Shown here in pieces: positions 28,712 through 38,636 of a DNA stretch of 64,000 nt. The DNA is taken from NCBI GenBank assembly GCA_016932475.1, contig JAFGCU010000096.1, forward strand, positions 1-64,000. Direction: 5' to 3'. The stretch comes from Anaerolineales bacterium (GTDB taxonomy: Bacteria; Chloroflexota; Anaerolineae; Anaerolineales; RBG-16-64-43). The notes below the pieces were generated by a model. That model was given only the letters and a program-made list of their open reading frames with translations, searched no databases and was not told the DNA's origin. Every line of letters begins with the position of its first letter. The stretch's first letter is position 1. The position numbers and the translations under genes are program-made.

Positions 28712-28992
28712 ATTTGAATTTTTCCCAAATTTCTCTTGGGAAAGCCGCGCGATTCTACCGGCTAACGGGGACTACGTCAAGAAAGCGGTGAAATCGCTCG
28801 CCGGCGGGTTGACCGATCCGGTTAATCACAACGTACGTGATCGCTGATTAAAAAAATCGCAGAGGATGGATGATTAACTCCCCGCCATAATTCGGACTAT
28901 AACAGTCCCAATACTTGATTTCTCTTTATTTATGTGCTATTCTCGCGCATATCCCGATCAAGGAACACACATCGGTTTGGAGGCTTGGCATA

Positions 28993-29862
28993 ATGTTAAG
29001 GGAGCGAATCGCCGAAGACGTCTCTTTTTTCTCCAGCGACCTGTATGCCCAGGTTTGCGCCGGGGTGATTGGGACGCCCGACGGAGCCATCCTGATCGAT
29101 ACCCTGGCTTTGCCGGTCGAAACCCGTGAAATCCGGGATTATATCGAGCAGAGGATGAACACGCCGGTTCGGTTTGTGATCAACACCCACCATCATGCCG
29201 ATCACAGCGGCGGTAATTACATGTTTCCGGATGCGCAAATCATCTCGCAGGAGACCTGCCGCTCCCTGATGGAGACAAAAGGCCGTAGGGCGCTGGAAGC
29301 GGCCAAGCAGGAAAACAAGGACCTGGGCGATGCGCAGGTCGTCCTGCCCAATGTGACATTCCGGGACGGCTCCCTGTACTTCCTGGTCGGCAAGCGGACG
29401 ATCCGGATATTCCCGCTGCCCGGACATACCCCCGACGGAATCGGAGTCCTGCTGGAAGAAGAGCGGATCCTGTTTGCGGGCGATGCCATGATGCCGCTGC
29501 CGTACTTCAGGGACGGGGACCTCGATACCCTGACCGCCACGCTGAAAACGATCAACGGGATGGGCTTGGAGAACATCGTCCAGGGGCATGGGGATGTCAT
29601 TCTGCGCGGGGAGATCGACGAGATGATCTCCTCCCACCTGGTTTACCTGGACCGCATCCGCAAGGAAGCGTTGAATGCGGTCCGCTGGAACTGGTCGATC
29701 GAGGATTTGCGCCAGATTCCCATAGAAAAGTGCGGAAAAAGCCGAATCCTACTGAACGGGCTGGCGCCGGACCTCCATTTTCAGAACCTGTCGGCGGTGT
29801 TTCAAAAGATCCGCAAGGAGGAGGGGGCTGCGCCGGAGAAACGGAAGCCCGCCGGACGATGA
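28993..29862 (+). CDS. Metallo-beta-lactamase-fold hydrolase
   Basis: VINTHHHADHSGGNYMF (HxHxDH) and PLPGHTPDGIGVLLEEERILFAGDAMM. Confidence 0.92.
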   Translation: MLRERIAEDVSFFSSDLYAQVCAGVIGTPDGAILIDTLALPVETREIRDYIEQRMNTPVRFVINTHHHADHSGGNYMFPDAQIISQETCRSLMETKGRRALEAAKQENKDLGDAQVVLPNVTFRDGSLYFLVGKRTIRIFPLPGHTPDGIGVLLEEERILFAGDAMMPLPYFRDGDLDTLTATLKTINGMGLENIVQGHGDVILRGEIDEMISSHLVYLDRIRKEALNAVRWNWSIEDLRQIPIEKCGKSRILLNGLAPDLHFQNLSAVFQKIRKEEGAAPEKRKPAGR

Positions 29863-29893
29863 AACGCGAAACGGAAGAAAGCCGTACGTGTTA

Positions 29894-30472
29894 ATGATGA
29901 AGGAGCGTAGGCCTGCAACCCCGGATGGAGGGCAGGGCAAGGACGAAGCGAAGCTGATCGCCAGGGCAAAATACGACCGCGAGGCGTTCGGCGAGTTGTA
30001 CGAAAGGCACCTTCAGAAGATATACACCTACCTCTACTACCGGACGGGCAATCACGCAGACGCGGAGGACCTGACCTCGAGGGTGTTTCAGAAAGCCTAC
30101 GTTCATCTATCCGGGTACGAGCATCTCGGGCTACCGTTTTCGGCATGGCTGTACCGGATCGCCCACAACATTGTGGCCAACTGGTACCGTGATCAGAGCC
30201 GCCGGAAAGTGGTGGGGCTGGATGAAGCGGTCAGGCATTCCTCGGAAGAAGACCCGGGATCGTCCGCGGAAAAGTCGGATGAGCAGGAACGGCTGCTGCA
30301 ACTTATCCGCAAGCTTCCGGAAGAGAAGCAGCAGGTGATCATCCTGAAATTTACCGGGGGATATTCGAACGCGGAGATCGGCGAGATCCTTGGACGCTCA
30401 GAAGGCGCAATCAAGAGTCTCTACCATCGTACTCTACTCACCCTGAGGGAAAAATGGGTACAATGGGAATAG
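29894..30472 (+). CDS. ECF-type RNA polymerase sigma factor
   Basis: AFGELYERHLQKIYTYLYYRTGNHADAEDLTSRVFQKAY; FSAWLYRIAHNIVANWYRDQ; GGYSNAEIGEILGRSEGAIKSLYHRTLLTLRE. Confidence 0.94.
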   Translation: MMKERRPATPDGGQGKDEAKLIARAKYDREAFGELYERHLQKIYTYLYYRTGNHADAEDLTSRVFQKAYVHLSGYEHLGLPFSAWLYRIAHNIVANWYRDQSRRKVVGLDEAVRHSSEEDPGSSAEKSDEQERLLQLIRKLPEEKQQVIILKFTGGYSNAEIGEILGRSEGAIKSLYHRTLLTLREKWVQWE

Positions 30473-30491
30473 AGAGAAAGGAAAACGGAAG

Positions 30492-30800
30492 ATGAATACG
30501 GAACGGGCCTTGGAGGCCAAACTGCGCAGCGTGCTGGTACCCGTCTCTCCCCGCAAGGGATACGCGAGCATGCTGAAAAATAAAATCCTCGCGAATTCGC
30601 GGATGCCGGTGGAGCTGGAAAAGGCTGGCCGGGCAGGCGAGATTGCCACGTGGACGACGCTCGGATTGGGGGCCGTGGCGACGATCGCCGCGGTCGCTAC
30701 GATCGGGGGCATGGTCGCCGGTCTGTTCGGATCCGGTGTACTGCTCCTCGGGGCGGCCAAACACGGGATCGGCCACAAGGAAGTCAAGGCGCATTGTTAA
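30492..30800 (+). CDS. Small membrane protein downstream of the sigma factor
   Basis: 102 aa; basic/amphipathic N-terminus then one long Gly/Ala-rich hydrophobic stretch; starts 20 nt after the sigma gene. Confidence 0.65.
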   Translation: MNTERALEAKLRSVLVPVSPRKGYASMLKNKILANSRMPVELEKAGRAGEIATWTTLGLGAVATIAAVATIGGMVAGLFGSGVLLLGAAKHGIGHKEVKAHC

Positions 30801-30825
30801 GGCCGGTTTTTCGTCCAACACCCTT

Positions 30826-30850
30826 GGCCTCGGCAATCGGGGCCTTTTTT
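30826..30850 (+). terminator. Terminator of the sigma-factor operon
   Basis: GGCCTCGGCAATCGGGGCC followed by TTTTTT. Confidence 0.6.
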
Positions 30851-30910
30851 GTTGTGTAACTTGACCATGGAATACGGGTGAAAGCTATCGTCCATGGTCC
30901 AGGGACAAAC

Positions 30911-30957
30911 AAAAAAAAAAGAGCCCTCGAGCGGGATGCTCGAGGGCTCTTTTTTTT
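30911..30957. terminator. Strong bidirectional terminator (serA side)
   Basis: A-tract, GAGCCCTCGAGC gggat GCTCGAGGGCTC, T-tract; 12-bp perfect stem extended by A:T pairs. Confidence 0.95.
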
Positions 30958-30959
30958 GT

Positions 30960-31919
30960 TTACGCAACCCGCCAACGCGGCGCTTCTCCGCGCAGAACGG
31001 TGAGGATCTCTTCGGCAATATCCCGGGCGGCCCGTACCTGCGCCTCGCCGGTTTGGGCGGCTACGTGCGGCGTGCAAACGGTCTTCGGGTGCTTGACCAG
31101 CGGCGAATCGACGACCGGCTCGACGGCGAAGACATCCAGCGCCGCACCGGCGATCTGGCCGGAATCCAGCGCGGCAAGCAGGGCGGCTTCGTCGATCACG
31201 TTGCCGCGCGCCGTGCAGACGATATAGACGCCCTTCTTCATCTTCGCGATCCGCTCGGCGTTGATCAGCCCGCGGGTCTCGGGTGTGAGCGGGACGTGCA
31301 GGGTGAGGATGTCGGCCTGTTGAAGAAGGGCATCCAAATCCGCCGGCTTGGCGCCGCGTTTGGCAACCTCGTCCGCAGAGATCAGCGGATCGTATCCCAC
31401 GCAGGTCATCCCGAATCCGGCCGCCCGGGTGACGACGTGCGCGCCGATCCGTCCCATGCCGATCACCCCCAGGGTTTTCCCGGAGAGTTCGAATCCTTCC
31501 AGCTTCTTCTTCAGCCACTCCCCGCGGCGCAGGCCGGCATCGGCCAGCGGAACCTGGCGGGCCAGCGAGAGCAGCAGGGCGAAGGTGTGTTCCGCGACGG
31601 CGACGCTCGTGGATTGCGGCGCATTTACCACGATCACGTTCCTGTCCTTGGCCGCCTTGAGGTCGATGTTGTCGACTCCCACTCCCGCGCGTCCGACAAC
31701 CTTGAGCTTGGAAGCCGCGGCAAATACATCGGCGGTGACTTTCGTCCGGCCGCGCACGATCAGCGCGTCGACGTCCGGAATTGCCTTGATCAGATCGTCG
31801 GCCGAGATGTCTGGTTTGTTCTGGATTGCGGCGGTTTTTTCCATAATGGCGATGGCGGAAGCATGCAATCCATCGGTGATCATTATGGTCCAGGAAGCGG
31901 GGCTGGCTTTGTTGGACAT
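30960..31919 (-). CDS. serA: D-3-phosphoglycerate dehydrogenase-like (short form, no ACT domain visible)
   Basis: VVGRAGVGVDNIDLKAAKDRNVIVVNAPQ; GKTLGVIGMGRIGAHV; VPLTPETRGLINAERIAKMKKGVYIV; RGNVIDEAALLAAL; PHVAAQTGEAQ. Confidence 0.9.
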   Translation of the reverse strand: MSNKASPASWTIMITDGLHASAIAIMEKTAAIQNKPDISADDLIKAIPDVDALIVRGRTKVTADVFAAASKLKVVGRAGVGVDNIDLKAAKDRNVIVVNAPQSTSVAVAEHTFALLLSLARQVPLADAGLRRGEWLKKKLEGFELSGKTLGVIGMGRIGAHVVTRAAGFGMTCVGYDPLISADEVAKRGAKPADLDALLQQADILTLHVPLTPETRGLINAERIAKMKKGVYIVCTARGNVIDEAALLAALDSGQIAGAALDVFAVEPVVDSPLVKHPKTVCTPHVAAQTGEAQVRAARDIAEEILTVLRGEAPRWRVA

Positions 31920-32088
31920 TGGAACCTCCGGGAGGGGACCGGCGGATTGCCGGAAGGATGGCCGGGAGTAGGACCGGTGCCCTAGATCCCGGATGGCGCG
32001 ATTTTTACACGCCACAGTAGATTGTAATAATAATCACAATCAATTGGTTTGTCGAGGGTAAACCGAAACCGGCCATACAACCCATGGG

Positions 32089-32298
32089 TCAGCTTTTTCG
32101 CTTTGCGCCGGATTCGGGTTTGTCCAGCAGAGCTTCCATGGCCTTGGCGGCGCGCCGGATAACATTCACCAATTCCAGCTGACTGGGTGTCAGCGGGGTT
32201 GTGGGAGGACGGGAGATCATCTGCAGAGCCATAAGGATGACGCCAAGATGCATCCGTAAATCGTGGTCGCGGGTCGGCGTACGGCGCCGCAGGGTCAC
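32089..32298 (-). CDS. 69-aa orphan HisKA/DHp-like mini-protein, translationally coupled to lysS
   Basis: GTG start overlaps the lysS TGA (GTGA). Sequence VTLRRRTPTRDHDLRMHLGVILMALQMISRPPTTPLTPSQLELVNVIRRAAKAMEALLDKPESGAKRKS has an H-box-like HDLRMHLGVI. Confidence 0.55.
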   Translation of the reverse strand: MTLRRRTPTRDHDLRMHLGVILMALQMISRPPTTPLTPSQLELVNVIRRAAKAMEALLDKPESGAKRKS

Positions 32299-33812
32299 TT
32301 CTCGTCCTCGCGCTGGCGCAGGTGCGGGTACAGGATGACCTCGCGGATGGTGGGCTGGTTGGTCAGGAGCATCGCCAGGCGGTCGATCCCCATGCCAAAC
32401 CCGCCGTTGGGCGGCATCCCGTAGCGCATGGCATTCAGATAATCCTCGTCCATCGGGTGGCGGTCTTCCTCTTCCTCGGAATACGCCCGGCCCATCTCCA
32501 GGAAACGCTGTTCCTGGTCCAGCGGATCGTTCAGCTCCGAGAAGGCGTTGCACAATTCCATTCCGGCGACGAATCCTTCGAAGCGCTCGACCGTCTGCGG
32601 CTGGCCGGGTTTGCCCTTGGCGAGCGGGGAAATGTCGCGCGGGTAATCGAACAGGAACGTCGGCTGGACGATGCCGGGTTCGACGAAGTGGGAGAGCAGC
32701 CCCTCGATCAGCTTGCCGCGGTTGGTTTCCGCCTTGGGGGAAAGCCCCTTGACGCGCATCGCGGAAGAAAGGCTCTCGGCCGTGGGGTGAGCGTCGATGT
32801 CTATGCCACCCAGCTCCAGGATGGAATCGCGCAGCGAGATGCGGGTCCAGGGCGGGGTCAGGTCGATGGTGTGCCCGCGGAAGTCGATTTTGGTTGTCCC
32901 GGTGACCTCCCGGGCGACGGTCGAGATCATCTCTTCGGTGAGGGCCATGATCTGCCGGTAATCGGCGTAGGCCATGTAGAATTCCAGCTGGGTGAATTCT
33001 GGGTTGTGCTTGAAGGAAACGCCTTCATTTCGGAAATCCCGGCCAATCTCATACACCCGCTCGAACCCGCCGACCAACAGCCGTTTGAGGTAGAGCTCGA
33101 ATGAAATCCGAAGATAAAGATCCTGGTGCAGCTGATGATGACGGGTCACAAACGGTTTTGCCGCCGCGCCGCCGTAGACCGCCTGGAGCACCGGCGTTTC
33201 CACTTCGAGGAAACCGCGCGAGTCGAGGAACCGGCGCAGCGCGGAGATCATCCGCGCGCGGACCCGGAATATCTCGCGCACCTCCGGGTTGACGGCCAGG
33301 TCGGCGTAGCGCTGGCGGTAGCGCGCTTCCGGATTGTCGAACGCGGAATGGACCACCCGCTCGCCGCTTTCCGCCACCGTCTCCTTGGAGGCCGGCAGCG
33401 GCGTGATCGCCTTGGAAAGCATGGCCACGTGCTCCACCTGGAGCGTGATCTCGCCGGTGCGGGTCCGGAACAGTGATCCGCGCGCCTGGAGGATATCTCC
33501 CAGGTCGAACAGGTTGCGGAATGCATCCAGGAATTCCTTGCCGAGGATGTCCGCTTTGAGGAGCAGCTGGATCTGTCCTTCGCCGTCTTCGATATGGGCG
33601 AAAACCGCCTTGCCCATGGCACGGATCGACCGCAGGCGGCCGGTGAGCGTCGCGGCGACCGTTGCGCCTTCCGCAGCCTGTTCGAAGGCCTGGCGCGCCT
33701 GGACGCTCGTGTGCGTACGCTCGGCGTGCGCCGGGTATGGATCCATTCCAGCGGCGAGCAGGAGTGAAACCTTCTGTTGGCGGTTCTTTTCGAGGTCGGT
33801 TAATTCACGCAT
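32295..33812 (-). CDS. lysS: Lysyl-tRNA synthetase (class II)
   Basis: YRQRYADLAVNPEVREIFRVRARM; FLEVETPVLQAVYGGAAAKPF; FERVYEIGRDFRNEGVSFKHNPEFTQLEFYMAY; GMGIDRLAMLLTNQPTIREVILYP. Confidence 0.97.
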   Translation of the reverse strand: MRELTDLEKNRQQKVSLLLAAGMDPYPAHAERTHTSVQARQAFEQAAEGATVAATLTGRLRSIRAMGKAVFAHIEDGEGQIQLLLKADILGKEFLDAFRNLFDLGDILQARGSLFRTRTGEITLQVEHVAMLSKAITPLPASKETVAESGERVVHSAFDNPEARYRQRYADLAVNPEVREIFRVRARMISALRRFLDSRGFLEVETPVLQAVYGGAAAKPFVTRHHQLHQDLYLRISFELYLKRLLVGGFERVYEIGRDFRNEGVSFKHNPEFTQLEFYMAYADYRQIMALTEEMISTVAREVTGTTKIDFRGHTIDLTPPWTRISLRDSILELGGIDIDAHPTAESLSSAMRVKGLSPKAETNRGKLIEGLLSHFVEPGIVQPTFLFDYPRDISPLAKGKPGQPQTVERFEGFVAGMELCNAFSELNDPLDQEQRFLEMGRAYSEEEEDRHPMDEDYLNAMRYGMPPNGGFGMGIDRLAMLLTNQPTIREVILYPHLRQREDEK

Positions 33813-33871
33813 GGATGGAGTATCCCGGAGCGGAGGAAGATCCGCGCCCGCTTCCGCCGCGGGATGGGGTT

Positions 33872-34339
33872 TTATTTCACCGACAGCACCCGGAATGTGA
33901 GTATCCCGGCCGGAGCCGTCACCCGGACCTCGTCCCCGGACTTGCGGCCGAGCAGCGCCTGCCCCAGCGGGGACTGGTTGGAGATGCGGCCTTCCTTGGG
34001 ATTGGCTTCGGCCGCCCCGACAATAACGTAATTTTCCGGGGGATTGTTGCCTTCCTGAAGGGCCACTTTGCTCCCGACCCGGACGACGTCCTGCGGACCG
34101 CCCTCCTCGATGATGATGGCGTTGGAGAGCATCGTCTCCAGGGTAAGGATGCGTCCTTCAACAAACGCCTGTTCGTTCTTGGCGCTTTCGTATTCGGCGT
34201 TTTCAATCAACTCGCCGCCTTCCATCGCATCGTGCAGGCGTTCCGCGACTTCCGCGCGGCGTTTGGTGCGGAGGAGTTCTAGCTCCTCCTCCAATTTTTT
34301 ATAGCCTTCCTTGGTGAGGAAAACAGGTTGGTCGCTCAT
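33872..34339 (-). CDS. greA: Transcription elongation factor GreA
   Basis: FLTKEGYKKLEEELELLRTKRRAEVAERLHDAMEGGELIENAEYESAKNEQAFVEGRI; QSPLGQALLGRKSGDEVRV. Confidence 0.95.
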   Translation of the reverse strand: MSDQPVFLTKEGYKKLEEELELLRTKRRAEVAERLHDAMEGGELIENAEYESAKNEQAFVEGRILTLETMLSNAIIIEEGGPQDVVRVGSKVALQEGNNPPENYVIVGAAEANPKEGRISNQSPLGQALLGRKSGDEVRVTAPAGILTFRVLSVK

Positions 34340-34608
34340 GCGTCATTCCTTCTCCGACCGACAAATATAGGATGGGACAATCCCGCTTGGCCCACCCGGC
34401 GAATTTCTTTTCCTGACGATTGGGTCGGTCGAACGGCAATCGGACGTCCCGGCGATATGCAGGAACACGATCATGGGCACCCTGCCGCTCGACGCAAAAA
34501 ATCATAGCATATTCCCCCGGGGTTGACAAGAAAGGGTACCGCGGCGCGGCGTTTTTTTCGCCGTCGATTCTCTATGGGCGGATTATCCTCTAGGGTATAC
34601 TTGGCGCC

Positions 34609-37398
34609 ATGAAAAAGAAACAGATTCTTCTGAGCGCGATTTTCCTTGTGATCGGGCTGCCGTCGCTGGCGTTCGGCCGCCCGTATCAGGAAGGCGTCTC
34701 GGAAGATGTCCTGAGAATATTCAATCGCCTGACCGTCGAAGAAAAAATCGGCCAGTTGTTCATGGTCACATTCCAGGGCAAGGATCTCACACCCGCGTCC
34801 GACATCCACCAATTGATATCCGACAGCCATATCGGCGGAATCCTGTTGAAGCGGGAAAACGCCAATTGGCGGAGCGGGGAGGGGGAAGCCGCCGCGGTGC
34901 TGGCGCTGAGCAACGGATTGCAGCAGATCGAAGCCGACGGCGCGATCGCGGAAGAATCCGCCGAAGGCGGGGAATATATCCCGCTGTTCCTGGCCATCCC
35001 CGGAGGCGGGGACGGGTACCCGGATACGCAATTGGCGGCCGAACTGACGCATATCGCGTCGGAAATGAGTATCGGGGCTACCTGGCAGCCCTCTTTTGCG
35101 CGGGCGACCGGCCATATCCTTGGTCAGGAACTCGCCTTGCTGGGGATCAATATGTACCTCGGTCCGTCTCTGGATGTGCTCGAATCCCCCAATCCCGGAA
35201 CAACCGGCGATCTGGGCGCGCGGACATTCGGCGGGGACCCATTCTGGGTCGGGAAAATGGGGCAGGCCTACGTGCTTGGGATCCAGGAAGGCAGCGACCG
35301 CCAAGTGGCGGTGATCGCCACGCACTTCCCCGGAATTGGCGCTTCCGATCGCAGTCCCGAGGAGGAAGTCGCCACCATCCGAAAAGCCTTCGGAGATCTC
35401 CAACTGATCGACCTGGCCCCGTTTGCCAAGGTGGCGGCGTCGGCCCCCGGATTGTTGGGAATAGCCGACGGATTCATGGTTTCCCACATCCGATACCAGG
35501 GGTTACAGGGGAACATCCGGACCAGCACGCGTCCGGTCAGCCTGGATCCGCAAGCGTTGAGTCTGGTCATGGCGCTTCCGGAGTTCACCGCTTGGCGGGA
35601 AGGCGGCGGGATCACCGTAAGCAGTTCCCTCGGCGCGCAGTCCATGAGGAAGTTCTACGAGGCGACCGGCCAAACCTTTTCCAACAAGGGCGTCGCGCTC
35701 AATGCTTTCCAGGCGGGGAACGATATTCTGCAAATATCCAATTTGGCCAGCCTGGAAGGGCAAACCGAGCTGCAGGCGGCGATCGAAACGATAAAATATT
35801 TTCAGCAATCATACGAGACCAATAGTGAATTCGCGGGGAAGGTCGACCAGGCGGTGCTCCGGATCCTTGCCCTGAAAAAGCGGCTGTACCCGGATTTCTC
35901 GATTGCTTCGGTCCTTAAACCGGATACCGGCCTTGCAAACTTAAAATCCGATACCGTCACATCGGCCGATATCTGCCGGGCGGGGGCTACGCTGATCAGC
36001 CCGGATCCGGCATCGACGGGCGGAATGGGGATCGAACCGCCCACTTCGGCGGACCGGATCGTGGTCCTTACAGATTCACGCGCGGTCGCGCCTTGTCCGT
36101 CGTGCGCGACCGAATTGGATATCGCGCCAACGGCGTTCGCGGATACGATTCTCAGGTTGTACGGACCTGGGGCGTCCGGATTGATCGCGCCGACTCGCGT
36201 GCAATCCTATTCGTTCAGGGATTTATTCGGTTATCTGCAGGGGGTGGACCTGCCGGATTTGGAGATCGCGCTCGCCAATTCGACGGTGATCGTGGCCCTG
36301 ATACGGACACCCTCACCCAATCTGCCGGAATCGTACGCCTTCCAGACGCTGCTGTCGGACCGCGCGGCTTTGATCCGGAATAAGAATATTTACGTATTCG
36401 CCCTCGGAGCGCCGTATTACCTGGATTCCACCGATATCAGCAAGGTTTACGCGTATTACGCGCTGTATTCCAAACACCCAAGCTGCCTCGAAGTCGGCGC
36501 GCGGATTTTACTCGGGGATATTTCGCCCGTCGGCGCATCCCCGGTCAACATCGAAGGGACAGGCTACGATCTCCTGACCGTGCTTGCTCCCGACCCGAAC
36601 CAGCTTATCCAAATATCGGCCGAACCGTACGGCGCTCCGGCTTCGACGGCGACGCCGACCGGCCTCATGATGCAGACCCAAACCGTTTCTCCGACGCCGA
36701 TCGGCTTTATGCTCGGCGACCATATCACTTTTACCGCCGGTCCGGTTGTGGATCACAACCAGCACATCGTCCCGGACGGAACCGGTTTGAGTTTCCAGAT
36801 CGATTTCCCCGAAGGCGACATTCCGCCGCTGCTGCTCGTCGCCGAGACCGTCGACGGAATGGCGCGGGTGGATTATGTGCTCAACCGGGAGGGGGTGATG
36901 CAGGTATCCGCATTCAGCGAGCCGGCGAAAAATTCGACGGTCATCCGGCTGGCGGTGGGTGAGGAACCGGGATTCGTCACCGAGCTTGCCCCCACTGAAA
37001 ATCTCGAGCCGACTCCCTCGCCGGAAATCACGCCGACCGCAACGAACTCGGGAACTCTCAGCGGGAATGGAGGCAAGGTGCGCGCAGGCTGGGATACGCT
37101 TTTGTTGATGATCCTGATCCTGGGAGCCGTTTCCGCCGCCATTCTGTATCTCGCCGGCCGGTTCGGATATACGGCATGCCGTTGGCGGATTCTGTTGAGC
37201 AGCCTGGTCGGCGGCCTGGCGGGATACGATTTGATCGCGATAGCCTATTCCGGAGCGAACAGCATGGCGGTGTGGGGCGGACGCTGGCTGAGCGTGCTGG
37301 CGGGGACGGCCGGCGCCGTTTTGGGAGCCGCATTGGCCTGGGCTTCGATCAAATGGAGGACCGAAATCGAGGCGGGGCTGAGGCGTCTTTTCCAATAA
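34609..37398 (+). CDS. Secreted/membrane-anchored glycoside hydrolase family 3-like protein
   Basis: Signal-peptide-like N-terminus; LTVEEKIGQLFMVTFQG, HIGGILLKREN, LGPSLDVLESPNPGTTGDLGARTFGGDP, VIATHFPGIGASDRSPE; C-terminal TM segments. Confidence 0.85.
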   Translation: MKKKQILLSAIFLVIGLPSLAFGRPYQEGVSEDVLRIFNRLTVEEKIGQLFMVTFQGKDLTPASDIHQLISDSHIGGILLKRENANWRSGEGEAAAVLALSNGLQQIEADGAIAEESAEGGEYIPLFLAIPGGGDGYPDTQLAAELTHIASEMSIGATWQPSFARATGHILGQELALLGINMYLGPSLDVLESPNPGTTGDLGARTFGGDPFWVGKMGQAYVLGIQEGSDRQVAVIATHFPGIGASDRSPEEEVATIRKAFGDLQLIDLAPFAKVAASAPGLLGIADGFMVSHIRYQGLQGNIRTSTRPVSLDPQALSLVMALPEFTAWREGGGITVSSSLGAQSMRKFYEATGQTFSNKGVALNAFQAGNDILQISNLASLEGQTELQAAIETIKYFQQSYETNSEFAGKVDQAVLRILALKKRLYPDFSIASVLKPDTGLANLKSDTVTSADICRAGATLISPDPASTGGMGIEPPTSADRIVVLTDSRAVAPCPSCATELDIAPTAFADTILRLYGPGASGLIAPTRVQSYSFRDLFGYLQGVDLPDLEIALANSTVIVALIRTPSPNLPESYAFQTLLSDRAALIRNKNIYVFALGAPYYLDSTDISKVYAYYALYSKHPSCLEVGARILLGDISPVGASPVNIEGTGYDLLTVLAPDPNQLIQISAEPYGAPASTATPTGLMMQTQTVSPTPIGFMLGDHITFTAGPVVDHNQHIVPDGTGLSFQIDFPEGDIPPLLLVAETVDGMARVDYVLNREGVMQVSAFSEPAKNSTVIRLAVGEEPGFVTELAPTENLEPTPSPEITPTATNSGTLSGNGGKVRAGWDTLLLMILILGAVSAAILYLAGRFGYTACRWRILLSSLVGGLAGYDLIAIAYSGANSMAVWGGRWLSVLAGTAGAVLGAALAWASIKWRTEIEAGLRRLFQ

Positions 37399-37498
37399 TT
37401 TTTCCCACGAAGAGCTCGAAGCCCGTCCTGGACCGCACAGACAGGCCAGGGAAAAACCCAACGTGTGTTTCAGATCTTCTTCGATTTATTTCGTGGAG

Positions 37499-38497
37499 TT
37501 AGGGGACGATGCTGGCCAGCACCGCAATGATGAAGAGGGAAGCCCCGATCACGGCCAGGACACGGTCCGGCTGCGACAGCGGAAGGATCGGTTTGGGAAG
37601 TGACCGGACATAGCGCGCTGCGGGAGCGGTCGGAGTGGGGGGCGCATTGTCCCCGAACAGCGCTTTGCGGAAATCCCCGACCGTCGCGGGACGGTCATCC
37701 GGATGCAGCGCCATCGCCCACAACACCGTCCGCTCGATTTCCGCCGTCACCATCGGGTTCTGATGACGGAGTGGGATGAGCGAATCCGGATTGAGGAAAC
37801 GCTGCTTGGCTTCGGGGGGCGCCTGTCCTGTAAACAGGTGGTATAACGTGCAGCCCAGGGCGTAGATGTCGCTGCGGATGTCCGTGTGCCCCGTATCCCC
37901 GCCGTATTGTTCCAGCGGCGTGTACAAAGCCGTTCCGCGGCCCTGCATCACCGTGATCGTCATTTCATCCGGAATCAGGACCTTCACCAGGCCGAAGTCC
38001 ACAAGTTTCACCAGGCTGTTGGGAGTTACGCGGATGTTGCCGGGTTTGATGTCCCGGTGCAAAATGGCGGGCGATTGATTGTGCAGATATTCGAGCGCAT
38101 CGCACAACTGGGCGGACCAGCCGAGGATGTCGCCCGCGTCAAGGAATTTTCCGAGTTGACGGGCGTCTTCCACCATGCTGCGCAGATCCTGTCCCGGGAT
38201 GAAATCCATGACCAGGTAATCGCGGTTGCCGGAAGAGAAAAAATCTGATACTTTTGGCAGGTTGGGATGGTCCAGGCGGGCAAGAATGCTGGCTTCCCGG
38301 TAAAATTGTTCCCGGGCTTCCTGCTGGAGTTTTTCCGGCAAACCGGGATCTTGCTCCACTTCCTTGACCGCGCAGTTCCGCCCGGTGAGCCGCTCGTCGG
38401 ATGACAGGTAGATGGCACCCATTCCGCCGTGGCCGATGACGGACAGCACGCGGTAGCGGTTCTTAAGCAGGTGATTTACGCTTAGCAGTTTGGGCAT
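37499..38497 (-). CDS. Ser/Thr protein kinase with C-terminal TM segment
   Basis: YRVLSVIGHGGMGAIYLSSDE, CAVKEVE, ILHRDIKPGNIRV, LVDFGLVKV, TALYTPLEQYGG, DIRSDIYALGCTLYHLFTG; C-terminal VLAVIGASLFIIAVLASIV. Confidence 0.94.
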   Translation of the reverse strand: MPKLLSVNHLLKNRYRVLSVIGHGGMGAIYLSSDERLTGRNCAVKEVEQDPGLPEKLQQEAREQFYREASILARLDHPNLPKVSDFFSSGNRDYLVMDFIPGQDLRSMVEDARQLGKFLDAGDILGWSAQLCDALEYLHNQSPAILHRDIKPGNIRVTPNSLVKLVDFGLVKVLIPDEMTITVMQGRGTALYTPLEQYGGDTGHTDIRSDIYALGCTLYHLFTGQAPPEAKQRFLNPDSLIPLRHQNPMVTAEIERTVLWAMALHPDDRPATVGDFRKALFGDNAPPTPTAPAARYVRSLPKPILPLSQPDRVLAVIGASLFIIAVLASIVP

Positions 38498-38636
38498 AAG
38501 GTTGCCGGATTTTCCATTCCTCCGGCGAACGATCATTCCGCGGAAGGGAGGAAATCGAAATCCTCTTGGATTTTCGCCGCATGGGAGCTTGATGGCATGC
38601 CCCGGCGTTATGCGGACGATAAAAATATTATAACCC

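Noticed and set aside
32299-32553. N-terminal part of the 154-aa ORF at 32089-32553
   Set aside because: Lies out of frame inside lysS; only the region after GTG 32298 is plausible.
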